Origin: Bradyrhizobium sp. WBAH42
Lineage (GTDB): Bacteria > Pseudomonadota > Alphaproteobacteria > Rhizobiales > Xanthobacteraceae
Length of the DNA: 64,000 nt
Assembly: GCF_024585265.1 (NCBI RefSeq)
Contig: NZ_CP036533.1
Coordinates: 5,589,001 to 5,653,000 of the forward strand
Direction: 5' to 3'
Part shown: piece after piece, positions 1 through 11,693 of the stretch
Position numbering within the stretch: position 1 is the first letter of the stretch
Layout: every line of letters starts with the position of its first letter
Program-made: the position numbers and the translations under genes
The notes under the pieces: generated by a model
Told to the model about the DNA's origin: nothing
The model's input: only the letters and a program-made list of their open reading frames with translations
Database searches by the model: none

Positions 1-56
1 CATGCCATGCATCCCACCGAGCCGGTGCGGTACGCATCTGATCGCAGATCGCAGCT

Positions 57-1091
57 CTAGCCTCTCACATCGGAGCTTGCGGCGCCGGCAACGACAGCCG
101 TCTTCGAGCGTCGCGCCAACCAACCCGACGCCCAGCGATTGATCGGGCGCTCGAACCAGATCCACGACGCGGACGCGACGAGGACGAGAATCAAGAGCAG
201 ACACCAGCGCCAGATCTCGCCGCTTCCGGTGTCGAGCCGCATCCAACGCGCCAGCCATGGCGAGAGCATGAAGAGGGGCCAGTGCCACACGTAAAGGCCG
301 TAAGAGATGTCGCCAAGCCATTCGACCGGGCGCGGCGCAGATGGCAGGAGCGCCATACCGGCTACGGCCAGGCAGCACGCCACGGGCGTCATCCAGGGTG
401 TCAGTCGCAGCCCATACGCGTAGGCTCCAATCGCGGCAGCCAGCAGCACCAGACTGAAGCTCCAGCGTGGCGAAAGCCGCGAGACCATCATGTAGGCGAA
501 TACGCCAGCGGCAAAGTTCGCATAGTGACCGTGGACGAAACGAGCAATCATCGGAGGCTGTGGGTCGATCTCCGCCCCGATCGCGGCGGCGGCAACGCAC
601 CAGAGCAGCAGCAATCGGACACCACCGAGGGGAATCAGGATGGCGGAGACGAGGTAGAAAATCACCTCGTATTCGAGCGTCCAGCCGACCGCATTCATCG
701 GAGCCTTTTGCGGCAAGATCAGGAGCGAGCGCAGTACGCGCTCCAGCTCGATCTCATGCGGCGGCCCGCCAATGCTGCGGCTGAAGAGCAGGACCATGAC
801 GATGGTCACGACCGCATTGAGGGGATAGATGCGAAAGAAGCGCTTGGCGAGGAAGTTGAAGGGCGTATAGCCCGGTGCCGACGAGACGTAGCAAACGATG
901 AAACCGGAAATTGCGAAGAAGAGATCCACTCCGGCAGCACCGCGGTCCGCCAGAAACTGCCAGGTGTGAAGCCGTGCTGGATCGAAATAGCCGAGCGCAA
1001 GGTGCGTGTGAAAGTAGAACACCGCGAGAGCGGCGACAGCACGCCCGACCTGAACGCCAGGCAATCGGCCATGAAGTTGATTTTGTGTCAT
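57..1091 (-). CDS. Acyltransferase family 3 membrane protein
   Basis: A 344-residue multi-pass inner-membrane protein of the acyltransferase-3 family, which transfers acyl groups (often acetyl) to surface sugars or lipids. Visible signatures are the early histidine in FYFHTH, the GVDLFFAISGFIV segment, the basic KRFFRIYP motif, then about ten hydrophobic segments ending with ISYGLYVWHWP and FERPIN. I chose the ATG at 1091 because homology-like sequence begins right after it; the 51 residues readable upstream are Arg/Ser-rich and look non-coding. The substrate cannot be told from sequence. No partner gene is adjacent: the next gene is a methyltransferase on the same strand 165 bp upstream. Confidence 0.85.
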   Translation of the reverse strand: MTQNQLHGRLPGVQVGRAVAALAVFYFHTHLALGYFDPARLHTWQFLADRGAAGVDLFFAISGFIVCYVSSAPGYTPFNFLAKRFFRIYPLNAVVTIVMVLLFSRSIGGPPHEIELERVLRSLLILPQKAPMNAVGWTLEYEVIFYLVSAILIPLGGVRLLLLWCVAAAAIGAEIDPQPPMIARFVHGHYANFAAGVFAYMMVSRLSPRWSFSLVLLAAAIGAYAYGLRLTPWMTPVACCLAVAGMALLPSAPRPVEWLGDISYGLYVWHWPLFMLSPWLARWMRLDTGSGEIWRWCLLLILVLVASASWIWFERPINRWASGWLARRSKTAVVAGAASSDVRG

Positions 1092-1256
1092 TCCGTGCTC
1101 GGGCCGGGACTGTAGATGGCAAGGGCATATCGCGCAACTTCGACTGTTTGCATCGGAAGCCCGGTTCCAGCCAGATAAACTTGCGCTGCGGCTGCGACCA
1201 TGCGGCATGGGAGCACCAAGCTTTGTCGTCTGCCGATGGGGCAACGTATCTCGCCT

Positions 1257-2117
1257 CTACGTTACTCTTGCCGTCACGATCCAGATCGCGCCCTGCAGAA
1301 CCACGCTCTGCCCCTTCAGGAACGGCGCGAGCATCTCGCGGATCGAGGCCTTGGCGGCCTCGTACGTCTCCGCCGGATGGCCCTGGAGCGCGCGGCTGGC
1401 CGGGCCGATCTGCAGCGCGCCGTCGACGGCGGCATCGAGGCCGCCGCCGATCGCGATGTCCATCGCAAGATCATGCGGCTCCATTGCCACGTCGACGAAG
1501 CCCGCGCCTTTGAGGATGCGCATCACGCGCTCTTCCGAGGCGAAGGCGAAGGGGCCCGGCTCCTCCGGCCCGACCGGCGGCATCTTCGGCACGTGCTTGT
1601 AGACCGCCATCAGCGGCGCCATCATCCACGGGTTCTCCTTCGGCTCGCGCCAGCAGGCGAAGGCGAGCCGTCCGGTCGGCTTCAACGCACGCTGCAGATT
1701 GACGAAGGACGCAATGGGGTCGGCAAAGAACATCACGCCGAAGCGCGACGCGAGCAGATCGAAGCTCGCCGGCTCGAACGGACGCACGGTCGCATCCGCC
1801 TGCACGAAATCGAGCGGCAGGCCCTTTGGCGCAAGCGCCCGCGCCTGCGACAGCATCGGCTCGGAGACGTCGAGGCCGAGCGCAAAGCCATCAGGCGCGA
1901 CAGCCTTCGCGAAGGCAAAAGTCGTTGCACCGGAGCCGCAGCCAACATCGATCACGCGCTCGCCCGGCCTCGGTTTGGCGCGGTCGATCAGCACGTCGGC
2001 AATGGGTCCGAGCAGCTTTTCCTGCACCGCGTGGCGATCGGCCCAGCGCTGCCCGCTGGGGCCGTTCCAATAGGCGATCTGGTCGGCGTTTTGCTCGTGC
2101 CCGGTGGGCTGTTCCAT
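1257..2117 (-). CDS. SAM-dependent class I methyltransferase
   Basis: A 286-residue Rossmann-fold methyltransferase of the UbiE/Methyltransf_11 type. The SAM-binding motif I is VIDVGCGSGATT near residue 55, followed by an acidic end of strand 2 (LGLDVSEPML) and a motif with QADATVRPF before FDLLASRFGVMFF. The substrate is unknown. The ATG at 2117 gives a protein of normal family length (MEQPTGHEQ...). The reading frame stays open upstream for a further 96 residues that look like a separate small protein (see the next entry), so the product may be made as a fusion or from its own internal start. Confidence 0.82.
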   Translation of the reverse strand: MEQPTGHEQNADQIAYWNGPSGQRWADRHAVQEKLLGPIADVLIDRAKPRPGERVIDVGCGSGATTFAFAKAVAPDGFALGLDVSEPMLSQARALAPKGLPLDFVQADATVRPFEPASFDLLASRFGVMFFADPIASFVNLQRALKPTGRLAFACWREPKENPWMMAPLMAVYKHVPKMPPVGPEEPGPFAFASEERVMRILKGAGFVDVAMEPHDLAMDIAIGGGLDAAVDGALQIGPASRALQGHPAETYEAAKASIREMLAPFLKGQSVVLQGAIWIVTARVT

Positions 2118-2405
2118 TGGGGCCTCTTGATTGCTGCTGTTCTGGGTCTCAGTAACCCACTGCACGCCGGAAGCAGAAATCTCAAGCAGAAGCGTGCGGG
2201 ACAGCTCCACCCAAGGTCTGACGCTGTCGTCATACGCGATCAACTCGTAGCGACGACCGCAATTGCGCCAATTGGTGCACGGCGCACAATTGGGCTCTTC
2301 GTCCCATGGAATCGCAGCTGGCCGCTGCAACTCCGCGAGAGCCTGCTGGCGTGTCTGAAATCGGCCCCTGGGCTCGGCGTGTAATTCGTCCTCGATAACA
2401 AACAT
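2118..2405 (-). CDS. Small conserved-type protein reading in frame into the methyltransferase
   Basis: From the ATG at 2405 a frame of 96 residues (MFVIEDELHAEPRGRF...) runs without a stop into the methyltransferase start at 2117. It has features of a real folded small protein: an acidic start, a three-cysteine stretch (EPNCAPCTNWRNCGRRYE) and a regular end around LLLEISASGVQWV. I recall similar stand-alone proteins of about 80-85 residues from Bradyrhizobium, but cannot check here. After QWV the sequence TETQNSSNQEAP looks like linker or read-through. Most likely the small gene lost its stop codon; a genuine two-domain protein is the alternative. No function can be assigned. Confidence 0.55.
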
Positions 2406-2487
2406 GGCCGTCCCCGATGCCACCAGCATTCAGCTCTGCGGCAATCCAGCGGGCACGAATATTGCCAAGCCGATATGTCTCTGGGAA

Positions 2488-2564
2488 TGGTGGGCGGTCA
2501 CGGATTCGAACCGCGGACCCTCTCGGTGTAAACGAGATGCTCTAACCAGCTGAGCTAACCGCCC
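2488..2564 (-). tRNA. tRNA-Val (anticodon TAC)
   Basis: On the minus strand a 77-nt cloverleaf folds with acceptor arms GGGCGGT/ACCGCCC, a D arm with AGCTCAGCTGGTTAGAGC, an anticodon stem CTCG/CGAG around loop TTTACAC (anticodon TAC), and a T arm containing GGTTCGAATCC. Discriminator A and CCA are encoded at 2488-2491. Confidence 0.97.
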
Positions 2565-2646
2565 TCGCCGCCTCTTTAGCCCTACGGGCCCCGGACGGGC
2601 AAGACCCCAGCCTAACGACTTCGACCGACTTGGACCGACCTGGGCC

Positions 2647-3051
2647 TCAATCCTGCGGCCGCCCCGGCAGCAGCGGCACGGCGTCGATCCACACCGCCGC
2701 CGACTGGCACCAGATCTGTCGCGTGGGCCTCAGCGCATCGCGCTGGCGGATCGAACCCCAGCGGATGCCCCAATCGTCGGCCTGGTCGCCCTCGCCGCTG
2801 GTGAACAGCGGGGAACCGCAGTCCCCGCAAAAGTGCTGGAAACGCATCCGGCCGTTGTCGCCGCGCTTGCCGTAGATTTTGGGCGTACCGAGGGTCAGGC
2901 GGACATCAGCCTTGGTGCAGATGGCTGTCACACGGAACGGCGAGCCTGTCAGCGACTGGCAATCGGTGCAGTGACAGACCGAGATTGCCTCAGGATCGAC
3001 CTCGGCCGCGAAGGTGATCGCCCCGCAATGGCATTGCCCATCGATGTGCAT
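2647..3051 (-). CDS. GFA/CENP-V family zinc-binding protein
   Basis: A 134-residue protein of the glutathione-dependent formaldehyde-activating (GFA) family. The conserved zinc cysteines are all visible: CHCG near residue 7, CHCTDC near residue 26 and CGDCGSP near residue 95. Family members bind zinc structurally and catalytically, but most small GFA proteins have no proven reaction, so a role in glutathione-formaldehyde chemistry is only inferred. The gene stands alone between tRNA-Val and the lon terminator, and its ATG at 3051 is followed at once by the MHIDGQCHCG start typical of the family. Confidence 0.85.
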   Translation of the reverse strand: MHIDGQCHCGAITFAAEVDPEAISVCHCTDCQSLTGSPFRVTAICTKADVRLTLGTPKIYGKRGDNGRMRFQHFCGDCGSPLFTSGEGDQADDWGIRWGSIRQRDALRPTRQIWCQSAAVWIDAVPLLPGRPQD

Positions 3052-3076
3052 TGCCTCCTCCCTATCCCCCCAAACA

Positions 3077-3102
3077 AAAACGGCGCCCGAAGGCGCCGTT
3101 TT
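3077..3102 (-). terminator. Rho-independent terminator of lon
   Basis: An inverted repeat with 11-bp arms AAAACGGCGCC and GGCGCCGTTTT and a 4-nt loop sits just beyond the lon stop codon. On the minus strand it is followed by a T-rich run, as expected for intrinsic termination. The A/T ends on both sides mean it could also stop rightward transcription. Confidence 0.85.
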
Positions 3103-3124
3103 ATCATCATTCCGAGCCGCACAC

Positions 3125-5548
<2,424 letters not shown>

Positions 5549-5714
5549 GGCCTTTTCCTTTTGCTTTGCCCCCTTGCACGCAGCCCGCTGATCATGCGCA
5601 ACCGCCACAAGGTGCCGAGGTGATCCGCAGAACCGGTCGGTCCTCTACAAGGTGGACCGGCTCGCCGGAACGGAACAGAGGCGAATCTTGAAGAGAATTT
5701 TCGCTCGCCGCCGA

Positions 5715-5747
5715 CATTAGGTGGCTATCGACCCGGGGGGTGTCAAG
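5715..5747 (-). promoter_or_regulatory. Possible heat-shock-like promoter of lon
   Basis: About 170-200 bp upstream of the lon start, the minus strand carries CTTGAC (5747-5742), then 17 nt, then CCACCTAATG. CTTGAC matches the -35 element of alphaproteobacterial sigma-32 promoters; the -10 match is only partial. The rest of the 5549-5870 gap shows no gene. Confidence 0.35.
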
Positions 5748-5803
5748 TCATTGAAAGACGCGCGCCATCAGGCGCTTACGCACGCAATAAGCGACGCAAC
5801 ACC

Positions 5804-5830
5804 GGCTGCGGAAATATCAGTTCCGCAGCC
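5804..5830 (-). terminator. Perfect hairpin downstream of clpX
   Basis: Two perfect 10-bp arms, GGCTGCGGAA and TTCCGCAGCC, flank a 7-nt loop about 40 bp past the clpX stop. There is no T-run on the minus strand, so it is either a weak terminator or an RNA 3'-end stabiliser. Confidence 0.45.
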
Positions 5831-5870
5831 CACTTTGAGAAGACGATTGGAGCGTTCCAGCGCCGTCAGT

Positions 5871-7142
<1,272 letters not shown>

Positions 7143-7490
7143 TCATGTCTCCGTCCGCGGTTCGATCCCGTTCCGCTCGATCGCTCCATTCCGACACGGT
7201 GGTCGGTATGAAGCTTAAGTAGAGCAAATTCCGTACCAAAAAAGACCCTACGCTTTACTACATCCCGTGCGAATCACGGTCACTCGATTCCCCCGCGATC
7301 ATAGCCGATCAATCGTAGCCAACCATGCTGTCACCCGACTATCAAGAATTCGCTAATCGGGGGTCGCCGGCTACCCGTGACAATACCGTGATTTCCGGTC
7401 TTGGCACGAGCGAAGTGATCGAAAACACCCCGGCGTTGCTGGATTGCCACGAAAAACAAGCACGAAAGCGGAACTTTCTGCTTGCCGCAG

Positions 7491-7513
7491 GGCGCAAAAC
7501 CGCGTTTTGCGCC
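7491..7513. repeat. Perfect 10-bp inverted repeat between clpP and clpX
   Basis: Arms GGCGCAAAAC and GTTTTGCGCC are perfect complements around a 3-nt loop, in the otherwise gene-free stretch 7143-7593. It lies 80 bp past the clpP stop. It could be an operator upstream of clpX or a 3' hairpin of clpP; no T-run follows it. Confidence 0.5.
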
Positions 7514-7593
7514 GCGCGCACGCGCACCTAACGTGAACGCCGCCCTGACGGGTCCACGGCAAACTGAGGGTTCGTCTTGACGCCCCAGTAGTG

Positions 7594-8229
7594 CTACGGG
7601 GCCTTCGCCGGCGCCGGCTCCTCGGCGCGCTTGTCGATCACCTTGTCGACCAGGCCGAACTCCTTGGCGTCGTTCGCGGTCAGGAACTTGTCGCGTTCCA
7701 ACGCATCCTCGATCGACTTGTAGGTCTGGCCGGTGTGCTTGACGTAGATCTCGTTGAGCCGCTTCTTCAGGTTCAGGATTTCCTGGGCGTGCAGCATGAT
7801 GTCGGTGGCCTGGCCCTGGAAGCCGCCGGAGGGCTGGTGCACCATGATGCGTGCGTTCGGCAGCGAGAAGCGCATGTCCTTCTCGCCGGCGGCGAGCAGC
7901 AGCGAGCCCATCGAAGCCGCCTGACCGGTGCACAGCGTCGAGACCGGTGGGCGGATGAACTGCATGGTGTCGTAGATCGCAAGGCCCGACGTCACCACGC
8001 CGCCCGGCGAGTTGATGTACATCGAGATTTCCTTCTTCGGATTTTCCGCCTCGAGGAACAACAGCTGCGCGACGATCAGCGTCGACATGCCGTCCTCGAC
8101 CGGGCCGGTCACGAAGATGATGCGCTCCTTCAAGAGGCGCGAGAAAATGTCGTAGGCGCGCTCGCCACGGTTGGTCTGCTCGACCACCATGGGCACGAGG
8201 TTCATGTAAGTTTCAACCGGATCGCGCAT
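7594..8229 (-). CDS. clpP: ClpP, ATP-dependent protease proteolytic subunit
   Basis: A 211-residue serine protease that forms the tetradecameric ClpP barrel working with ClpX and ClpA. The catalytic serine is in [11 protein letters not shown], the histidine in [11 protein letters not shown], and the aspartate in the region of [19 protein letters not shown]. The C-terminus carries a short Ala/Pro tail (EEPAPAKAP). The length is normal. The start at 8229 gives the family-typical [28 protein letters not shown]. It is transcribed leftward after tig, separated by 280 bp that include a strong hairpin. Confidence 0.98.
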   Translation of the reverse strand: MRDPVETYMNLVPMVVEQTNRGERAYDIFSRLLKERIIFVTGPVEDGMSTLIVAQLLFLEAENPKKEISMYINSPGGVVTSGLAIYDTMQFIRPPVSTLCTGQAASMGSLLLAAGEKDMRFSLPNARIMVHQPSGGFQGQATDIMLHAQEILNLKKRLNEIYVKHTGQTYKSIEDALERDKFLTANDAKEFGLVDKVIDKRAEEPAPAKAP

Positions 8230-8434
8230 GAGTCACCTAGTGTTTCGGAGACGGACATCGCCGGGCAGGCTTGCCACTTTGGCTGAATTTGCCGGAAGGC
8301 GAATGGACGTCCTGTGATGCAGGAACTTGGGTAAGAAGTAGAAGGCGTAGCGACAGATATAGCCCAATTCGCTTCTGACAAGTGCGGAGCGCATTAAGGC
8401 TTAACCCGAGGGGCAGTTGAAGCTGATTCGCGCA

Positions 8435-8472
8435 AAGAGGCCCAGCCGGCCACCTGGCTAGCTGGGCCTCTT
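8435..8472 (-). terminator. Long hairpin downstream of tig
   Basis: Arms AAGAGGCCCAGC (8435-8446) and GCTGGGCCTCTT (8461-8472) pair perfectly over 12 bp around a 14-nt loop, 38 bp beyond the tig stop codon. It lacks a clear T-run, so termination is likely but not certain; it separates tig from clpP. Confidence 0.65.
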
Positions 8473-8509
8473 CGCTGATCATCATTAATGGAAGGCTGCC
8501 TCAAACCCT

Positions 8510-9871
8510 TCAGGCTGCGGTCTTTTCCGCCTCGTCGTCCTTGTAGAGGTCCTCGCGCGAGACCTTCTTCTCGGTCACGTTGGCGAGCTCGAGGATGAAG
8601 TCGACCACCTTGTCCTCATAGATCGGCGCACGAAGCTGGGCCAACGCCTGGGCATTGTTGCGGTAAAAGTCCCAGACCTCCTTCTCGCGGCCGGGCATCG
8701 AGCGCGCGCGTTCGATCACGGCACGGCCGACCTCGTCGTCGGTCACGGTGATCTTGTTCTTCTCGCCGATCTCGGAGAGCACGAGGCCGAGCCGCACGCG
8801 GCGATCGGCGATCTTGCGATACTCCTCCTTCGCCTTGTCCTCGGTGGTGTCCTCGTCGGCAAAGGTCTTGCCGGCGGAGTCCATCTCGGCCTTGACCGAG
8901 TTCCACATCAGGCTGAACTCCTCGTCCACCAGCGAGGGCGGCGCCTCGAAGCGATGCGCCTCGTCGAGGCGGTCGAGCAGCGCGCGCTTGACGCGCTGGC
9001 GCGTGGCGGTGGCGAACTCGGCGGTCAGCCGCTCGCGCGCGGCCTCCTTCAGCTTGTCCAGCGATTCCAGGCCGAGCGACTTGGCGAACTCGTCGTCGAT
9101 CGCGAGGTCCTGCGGCGCCTCGATCAGCGTCGCAGCGGTCTCGAACTCCGCCGGCTGGCCGGCGAGCTTGTCGTTCATGTAGTTCTTCGGGAATGACACT
9201 TTCAGCGTGCGCGTCTCACCCGCGCCGATGCCGATCAGCTGCTCCTCGAAGCCCGGGATGAAGGTGTTGGAGCCGATGACGACCTGGATGCCCTCGCCGG
9301 TGCCGCCCTCGAAGACTTCGCCGTTGATGGTGCCCTTGAAGTTGATGGTGACGCGGTCGCCCGACTCCGCCTTGGTGCCCTCGCCCTTGGGGGCATAGGT
9401 GCGGTTGGAATCGGCGATGCGCTTGATCGCCTCGTCGACGTCGGCGTCGGTGACCTCGGCAACGGGCTTCTCGACCTGGAAGGTCTTGAAGTCGGCGAGC
9501 GCGATCGCCGGCACCACCTCGATCGCGACCGTGTAGGTCAGATCCGTCTTGCCGCTCAGCAGCTCCTCGACGTCCTTCTGCTCCGTCGGCATGGTGATCT
9601 TCGGCTCGGTCGCCAGACGGAAGCCGCGCTCGGAGAACAGCTGCGTGTTGGTGTCTCGGATGGTCTGGTCGATGGTTTCGGCCATGACCGAGCGGCCATA
9701 GACCTTCTTCAGGTGCGAGACCGGCACCTTGCCCGGACGGAAGCCGTTGATGCGGACCTTGTCCTTGAGGTCGACGAGCTTGGCACCGGCCTTGGCGTCA
9801 AGATCAGACGCGGGAACGCTGATCTTGAACTCGTGCTTCAAACCTTCCGAGAGGGTTTCTGTGACCTGCAT
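8510..9871 (-). CDS. tig: Trigger factor (ribosome-associated chaperone and prolyl isomerase)
   Basis: A 453-residue trigger factor that binds the ribosome exit tunnel and folds nascent chains. The N-terminal ribosome-binding domain contains the signature GFRPGKVP near residue 45; the FKBP-type PPIase domain follows ([24 protein letters not shown]), then a helical C-terminal chaperone region ending in an acidic-Ala tail. The ATG at 9871 gives the canonical [15 protein letters not shown] start. A 72-residue upstream reading extension overlaps the tRNA-Leu gene and is not real. It heads the leftward tig-clpP-clpX-lon group. Confidence 0.97.
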   Translation of the reverse strand: MQVTETLSEGLKHEFKISVPASDLDAKAGAKLVDLKDKVRINGFRPGKVPVSHLKKVYGRSVMAETIDQTIRDTNTQLFSERGFRLATEPKITMPTEQKDVEELLSGKTDLTYTVAIEVVPAIALADFKTFQVEKPVAEVTDADVDEAIKRIADSNRTYAPKGEGTKAESGDRVTINFKGTINGEVFEGGTGEGIQVVIGSNTFIPGFEEQLIGIGAGETRTLKVSFPKNYMNDKLAGQPAEFETAATLIEAPQDLAIDDEFAKSLGLESLDKLKEAARERLTAEFATATRQRVKRALLDRLDEAHRFEAPPSLVDEEFSLMWNSVKAEMDSAGKTFADEDTTEDKAKEEYRKIADRRVRLGLVLSEIGEKNKITVTDDEVGRAVIERARSMPGREKEVWDFYRNNAQALAQLRAPIYEDKVVDFILELANVTEKKVSREDLYKDDEAEKTAA

Positions 9872-10045
9872 GGCGTCCAATCTTCTTTTCGTTCGGCCCC
9901 GGCACGTCGCGCGTCGGGACGCTGTCGTTAATCGATCCGGCGCGAGGCAAACGCCTCCACGCCGGTGGTTCATCGGACCCGTTCCAGGCGGATGATCATC
10001 CGCTTGGAAGCAGGCCTCGTAATCCGTGCAAACGCGATAAGCGCT

Positions 10046-10130
10046 TGGTGCGGGCGGAGGGACTCGAACCCCCACAACTTTCGTCACTGGAACCTAAATC
10101 CAGCGCGTCTACCAGTTCCGCCACGCCCGC
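10046..10130 (-). tRNA. tRNA-Leu (anticodon TAG)
   Basis: An 85-nt minus-strand tRNA with acceptor arms GCGGGCG/CGCCCGC, anticodon stem CTGGA/TCCAG around loop TTTAGGT (anticodon TAG), the extended variable arm expected of a class II tRNA, a T arm with GGTTCGAGTCC, and encoded CCA (10046-10048). Confidence 0.97.
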
Positions 10131-10284
10131 GTGAATTTGCATCAAGACCGGCCGCGATGCCGCGGGCGGCCGGGCTTATAGCATGCGCCTGACTGTTCGC
10201 AGCAAAAAAATGGCCTGATGGAGGCAGGCTTCAAATAGGCACGACGGCTGGACTTATCCAGCACGGCGTGGTCCGGATCGTGCC

Positions 10285-11586
10285 ATGACAATGCGGATTT
10301 CTGACCCTACCCGGCGCGAGGTTTTGGCAGGTCTCGGAGCCTCGGCAGCCGGGCTGATCGTAGGGGGTGCGGGCCCGTCCGTGACGGCCCAGCTCGCGCT
10401 GCAGGCGCGGCTGGCAACGCTGGCTCTGAGATCGGGTCAGCCGGCTACACCGATCTGGGAGTTGGCCGCCGTAAGCCACCTCGGGGACGTCCGTCTCAAG
10501 CGTTTTGACCGCTGCGAGGTGGTCTTCCGCAACGACCTGCCTGTGCCGCTTGCACCCGTCTGGTACGGCCTCCATGGCCCGGCCACTTCCGACCCGCTCC
10601 GAGGGCGCGCGCCGGCAGCGCCAGCTACGACAGAAATATCAAATATTTCAATGCCAAGCGCGGGAACCCTGCTGGCGGACTTCCGCCTCTTCGAGGGCAG
10701 CCTGAAGCATCCCGCGCGCCCGCTTCCGATTATTGCGGCCGAGACCAGCCACGTTGCCGTCGACCGTGACGAGATCCTGTTGATCGAGGAATGGCGCCTG
10801 CGGCCGGATGGCACCGCGGTCCCTGCGGGCCAGGACCCGAAGGACACGACGCCGCTCTACACCGTCAACGGCAAGACTTCATTCGAACTCTCAGCCGCGG
10901 CTCGTGAGCGGCTGCGGCTGCGCTTCATCAACGGCTCCCAACGTACTGTTCTGGCAATCAAATTGGAGAGCCACGAGGTCCGTGTGATGGCCCTGGACGG
11001 CCAACCGGCCGAGCCGTTCCCCGCCCGCAACGGCGCATTGGTGCTGGCGCCCGGCGCACGGGCCGACGCCTTCGTGGATGCGGCCGCCTCGGCCCCATTC
11101 CTGCTCCATGACGGCAAGGAGGCGCGCCAGGTCGGAAATCTGACCATCTCCGGGAAGCTGGAGCGCGCCCCGCTGTCGCCTCCCCAGCCGCTCCCGTCGA
11201 ACGATCTCCCCGAGAAGCTCGATCTGAGAGGCGCCCTGCGGTTCGATGTCGCGCTCGGCGCCGCCGATTCCGGCTGGGCACGGCCGGCGACATTCTCCAC
11301 CGAATCTGCCCCCGCCTTCCGCGCCAAGACCGGCCGCACCGTGGTGCTGGCCCTGCAGAACCCCGCCCCGATCGCCACGGTGTTTCACCTGCACGGCCAC
11401 CCGTTCCGCCTGCTCGACAAGCTCGACGACGGCTGGAAGCCCTATTGGCTCGACACGCTCGCGATCGAGCCCGGCCAGACCCAGCGCATCGCCTTCGCCG
11501 CCACCTCGCCCGGACGCTGGCTGATCGAATCCGTCGTGACCGACTGGGCCGCGCCGCGCCTGGTGCGCTGGTATGGGGTGGAGTGA
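10285..11586 (+). CDS. Multicopper-oxidase-like exported protein lacking key copper ligands
   Basis: A 433-residue cupredoxin-repeat protein with a Tat-type leader (TRREVLAGLGASAAGLI, residues 9-25), so probably exported folded to the periplasm. The fold is that of multicopper oxidases: the C-terminal domain keeps FHLHGHPFRLL (367-377). However, the usual N-terminal HWHG motif is replaced by WYGLHG (93-98), and the C-terminal HCHxxxH motif carrying the type 1 copper cysteine is replaced by GRWLIESVVTDW. It therefore cannot be an ordinary laccase-type oxidase. Known ligand-less members such as FtsP/SufI act as structural division proteins, and a similar scaffold role is an inference. It stands alone, with a repeat downstream. 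Confidence 0.75.
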   Translation: MTMRISDPTRREVLAGLGASAAGLIVGGAGPSVTAQLALQARLATLALRSGQPATPIWELAAVSHLGDVRLKRFDRCEVVFRNDLPVPLAPVWYGLHGPATSDPLRGRAPAAPATTEISNISMPSAGTLLADFRLFEGSLKHPARPLPIIAAETSHVAVDRDEILLIEEWRLRPDGTAVPAGQDPKDTTPLYTVNGKTSFELSAAARERLRLRFINGSQRTVLAIKLESHEVRVMALDGQPAEPFPARNGALVLAPGARADAFVDAAASAPFLLHDGKEARQVGNLTISGKLERAPLSPPQPLPSNDLPEKLDLRGALRFDVALGAADSGWARPATFSTESAPAFRAKTGRTVVLALQNPAPIATVFHLHGHPFRLLDKLDDGWKPYWLDTLAIEPGQTQRIAFAATSPGRWLIESVVTDWAAPRLVRWYGVE

Positions 11587-11592
11587 GATTTT

Positions 11593-11676
11593 GTAGGCCG
11601 GGTAGAGCGCAGCGAAACCCATCGCCATCGCGCCCAGGCTTGAGATGATGGGTTTCGATGCGCTCTACCCATCCTA
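11593..11676. repeat. Intergenic inverted repeat (GTAGG...CCTAC type)
   Basis: Outer arms beginning GTAGGCCGGGTAGAGCGCAG and ending GCGCTCTACCCATCCTAC are near-complementary, with inner arms AAACCCATC and GATGGGTTT. It fills the space between two convergent genes. It belongs to the same general type as the repeats at 35820 and 44618. Confidence 0.75.
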
Positions 11677-11693
11677 CCCCCGTAGCGAACAGC

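Noticed and set aside
911..1513. 200-codon plus-strand frame across the acyltransferase/methyltransferase gap
   Set aside because: Arg/Ser/Pro-rich and antisense to both flanking genes; it has no protein-like pattern.
9872..10087. 72-residue N-terminal extension of trigger factor
   Set aside because: It would overlap the tRNA-Leu gene, and trigger factor normally starts [10 protein letters not shown], at 9871.
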